Assembly (NCBI GenBank): GCA_001784535.1
Contig: MFRJ01000029.1
Location: forward strand, 1-8,196
Source of the DNA: Candidatus Melainabacteria bacterium GWA2_34_9
GTDB taxonomy: Bacteria; Cyanobacteriota; Vampirovibrionia; Gastranaerophilales; UBA9971
Length of the DNA: 8,196 bases
Direction: 5' to 3'
Both the position numbers and the translations under genes were made by a program. This document shows positions 6,154 to 8,196 of the stretch, piece after piece. Each line of letters opens with the position of its first letter. Position 1 is the stretch's first letter. The notes below the pieces were generated by a model. It ran no database searches, had not been told where the DNA came from, and was given only the letters and a program-made list of their open reading frames with translations.

Positions 6154-7191
6154 TTAAGGTTTTAAAGCGATTTTAATAGCTTTTCCTTCATTGTGAAGCC
6201 TTATTGCTTCATCAATTTGTGAAATCGGCAAGGTATGGGTGATAAGTTTTCTCACATCCACATGTCCCTCGCTGATAAGCCTTAAAGCTTCCCTGATATG
6301 TCTGGGGGTATGGTGAAAAGTACTTGCTATTTTGATTTCGTCATAATGAATTCTTCTTGTGTCGAGAGAAATCTTTGTTCCTGATTTGCATCCGCCAAAA
6401 AGATTGACAGTTCCGCCTTTTCTCACTAAATCAATCATTTTTTCCCATAATTCTGGAAGACCGACAGCTTCTATGGCAATATCAAGTCCTTTTCCTTCAG
6501 GTGTAAAGTCAAGAAAAGCTTTTTTAGGGTCGGAAACTTCTGTCAGATTAATAACTTCATCAGCCCCGCCGAATTCTTTTGCAAGCCGTAATTTAATTGG
6601 ATTTCTTCCAGCAGCTATGACTCTTGCGCCTTTGAGCTTGGCAAGTCTTACAAATAAAAGACCTATAGGGCCTAAACCGATTATTCCAACGGTTTGCCCC
6701 TGTTTGATATTTAATTCTTCAGCACCGAGAACCACGTTTGCGAGCGGTTCTGTGAATGCTGCTTCTTCAAAAGTAATATGATCCGGAATAGGCAATAAAT
6801 TTTGTTTTACTATAAGCTCGGGAACTTTTATATAATCGGCAAAAGCGCCGTTCAAAAGATCAAGATTTTCGCAAAGATTATATTCATGAATACGGCAGTA
6901 ATAGCAATTCTGACAGGGCGCGGAATTTGCTGCAACGACCCGTTGCCCTACTTCAAAACCTTCTACGTTTTTTCCTACTTTATAAACAGTTCCCGCAAAT
7001 TCATGCCCGAATCCTGACGGTACTGTTTTGATTAAAACAGGATGACCGCGTTTATACGTCTTAATATCAGTTCCGCATGTTAGTGCAGTGCCGATTTTTA
7101 TAAGCACTTCGCCTGCTCCTATTTCAGGAACATCGATTTCTTCGTACTTAACCACTCCCGGCTCATAAAATAAAACTGCATTCATGTTCAT
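6154..7191 (-). CDS. Zinc-dependent medium-chain dehydrogenase (sorbitol/threonine dehydrogenase-like)
   Basis: The product is 345 aa, full length for a medium-chain dehydrogenase. The N-terminal GroES-like domain carries the catalytic zinc ligands: Cys39 in TCGTD, His63-Glu64 in GFGHEF, and Glu148 in TEPLANV. The structural zinc site is complete with Cys93, Cys96, Cys99 and Cys107. The Rossmann domain has the NAD(P) motif GLGPIG at 172-177, and the C-terminus shows a typical HTLPISQIDEAIRLHNEGKAIK. The enzyme would oxidise an alcohol of a sugar, polyol or amino alcohol, or reduce the matching ketone. In this context a sugar or polyol phosphate substrate is plausible, as for TarJ, the ribulose-5-phosphate reductase of the same superfamily, but the sequence does not show this. 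It is followed on the same strand, after 119 bp, by the Maf gene. The ATG at 7191 and a second at 7185 are both possible; neither has a well-placed ribosome binding site (a GGAG at 7207-7210 is 15 nt away). Confidence 0.92.
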   Translation of the reverse strand: MNMNAVLFYEPGVVKYEEIDVPEIGAGEVLIKIGTALTCGTDIKTYKRGHPVLIKTVPSGFGHEFAGTVYKVGKNVEGFEVGQRVVAANSAPCQNCYYCRIHEYNLCENLDLLNGAFADYIKVPELIVKQNLLPIPDHITFEEAAFTEPLANVVLGAEELNIKQGQTVGIIGLGPIGLLFVRLAKLKGARVIAAGRNPIKLRLAKEFGGADEVINLTEVSDPKKAFLDFTPEGKGLDIAIEAVGLPELWEKMIDLVRKGGTVNLFGGCKSGTKISLDTRRIHYDEIKIASTFHHTPRHIREALRLISEGHVDVRKLITHTLPISQIDEAIRLHNEGKAIKIALKP

Positions 7192-7244
7192 GATTGTTTG
7201 GAATTTCTCCGAATTTTTTAAAAATATTTAATCTGCCTATACAT

Positions 7245-7250
7245 ATTATA
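7245..7250 (-). promoter_or_regulatory. Possible -10 box between the two dehydrogenase genes
   Basis: A perfect minus-strand TATAAT lies in the 98 bp gap, placing a start near 7238, about 47 nt before the ATG at 7191. There is no recognisable -35 at 16-18 nt. No terminator hairpin is seen in the gap, so readthrough from the upstream dehydrogenase gene is equally possible. Confidence 0.28.
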
Positions 7251-7289
7251 CAAAACACAGGAAATAAAAAATTAACACCTAAAAATTCA

Positions 7290-8196
7290 TTAAGGGATTT
7301 TTATATATGCTTTTATTATCTTATTTGACAGAGTATCTGCAATAGCCTGATTTATTTCATCAAAGTTATAGTCTGCCGACAGCCCGTCTACTTTAATTAT
7401 ATTATCTTTCAAAAGATTCAGCGAATCTTTTAGGTCAGAAGAAGCAGGCGAATAACTTCCGAAAACAGTTAAGTCCCTGTAGTAAATTTCGTTGTTAGGA
7501 AATTCGGGGTGGCAGTAGCCACCTCTTATAAGTTCACTATCCTCCAACTTTTCACTTAAATCTTTGTTGCGAGAATAAGAATGTACGCTTGCAAATACAC
7601 ATATAACACCGCCGTTTCTTACACATTTTAAAGCAAGTGGTATCGTTTTTTCGCTGCCTGAAGCAAGAAAAACTGTATCTACTCCCTCGATTTGGAAATC
7701 AGCTCTGCAAAGCCCTGAAATTTCTTCATCTGAACTGTACTTGTAAACCTTGTCAAAACCCAGTTCTTCGGCGAGTTTAATTCTTTCTTCAATTAGATCG
7801 CACCCTATTACAGACGCCCCGAAAGACTTTAAAATTTGTCCCATCAATAAGCCTATAGATCCTAGTCCTATGACCATAATGACATCGCCTTTTTTAATAT
7901 TTGCGCGTCTTATTGCCCTGAGGCAGCATGCCGAAGGTTCTGTAAATGATGCCTGAGCGTCAGACAAATTTTCAGGGACTTTTTGAACCGTATCTTCAAG
8001 ATGTCTTTCTGAAACGTAAATATATTCACAAAATCCGCCCGGAATTATGTTTGATGATTTAAATTCAGGACACATGGAATAATTCTGATTTTTGCAGTAA
8101 ACACAGTTATAGCAAGGCACGTGATGCCCTAAAACAACCCTGTTACCTATTTTGAAGTTTGTTTTGGTTTTTATTTCTTCTATAATTCCGACAACT
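7290..8196 (-). CDS. Second zinc-dependent medium-chain dehydrogenase, 5' end beyond the right edge
   Basis: The reading frame is open to the window edge: the 25 codons before the internal GTG at 8120 read VVGIIEEIKTKTNFKIGNRV and continue to GHH, the usual sequence ahead of the structural zinc lobe. The true start is therefore outside the window and 301 codons are visible. Numbering from the first visible codon, the structural zinc cysteines are 28, 31, 34 and 42, a catalytic-site glutamate is 86 in TEPSACC, and the NAD(P) motif GLGSIG is at 110-115. The missing N-terminus would hold the catalytic Cys and His. The protein is a paralogue of the next gene at the level of the superfamily but clearly diverged, for example IIPGGFCEYIYV here against NGAFADYIKV there, so it probably acts on another substrate. 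Both genes are on the same strand 98 bp apart and may be co-transcribed. Confidence 0.92.
   Translation of the reverse strand, partial: VVGIIEEIKTKTNFKIGNRVVLGHHVPCYNCVYCKNQNYSMCPEFKSSNIIPGGFCEYIYVSERHLEDTVQKVPENLSDAQASFTEPSACCLRAIRRANIKKGDVIMVIGLGSIGLLMGQILKSFGASVIGCDLIEERIKLAEELGFDKVYKYSSDEEISGLCRADFQIEGVDTVFLASGSEKTIPLALKCVRNGGVICVFASVHSYSRNKDLSEKLEDSELIRGGYCHPEFPNNEIYYRDLTVFGSYSPASSDLKDSLNLLKDNIIKVDGLSADYNFDEINQAIADTLSNKIIKAYIKIP

Noticed and set aside
6359..7017. Plus-strand open frames antisense to the zinc dehydrogenase gene
   Set aside because: They are shadows of a well-supported gene with intact motifs and have no family resemblance of their own. The same holds for antisense frames at 4489-4689, 5211-5408 and 7750-7956.

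Overview
The window is AT-rich chromosomal DNA from a bacterium that probably carries flagella and a decorated cell surface. The strongest clue is a large motility-associated factor (Maf) glycosyltransferase, a family tied to flagellin glycosylation. It sits beside a CDP-alditol synthesis enzyme, two zinc-dependent sugar or polyol dehydrogenases, a WbqC-family protein and an O-acetyltransferase. Such sets occur in surface glycan or flagellar modification islands of Campylobacterota, spirochaetes, AT-rich Firmicutes and gut Vampirovibrionia (Gastranaerophilales). The sequence alone does not decide among these, and no rRNA, tRNA or informative housekeeping gene is present.

Layout. Minus-strand genes, read from the right edge leftward, are: a zinc dehydrogenase cut by the window edge (7290-8196), a second zinc dehydrogenase (6154-7191), the Maf glycosyltransferase (3965-6034), a bifunctional cytidylyltransferase/short-chain reductase (2550-3908) and, after a gap, a WbqC-family gene cut by the left edge (1-373). 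The gap holds two genes on the opposite strand: a small phage tail-fibre-like protein (607-1209) and a left-handed beta-helix O-acyltransferase with an N-terminal Rossmann-like domain (1363-2316).

How the genes may work together (inference). The fusion enzyme would reduce a keto-sugar phosphate and activate the product as a CDP-alditol, most likely CDP-ribitol. The two dehydrogenases would supply or modify polyol or sugar intermediates. Maf would transfer a sugar to flagellin, WbqC would take part in an unknown sugar step, and the acyltransferase would O-acetylate the glycan.

The most unusual structure is the plus-strand two-gene block. It is bracketed by two direct copies of a roughly 100 bp non-coding repeat (383-494 and 2345-2441, only four transitions over the first 83 bp plus one 15 bp length difference). 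Its left copy runs directly into a seven-unit, 12 bp tandem repeat (491-574) just upstream of the tail-fibre-like gene. This looks like a cassette inserted, or exchanged by recombination, between the cytidylyltransferase gene and wbqC. A consensus-like promoter followed at once by a strong hairpin precedes the acyltransferase gene. No CRISPR array, transposase, integrase or structured RNA of a known class was recognised.
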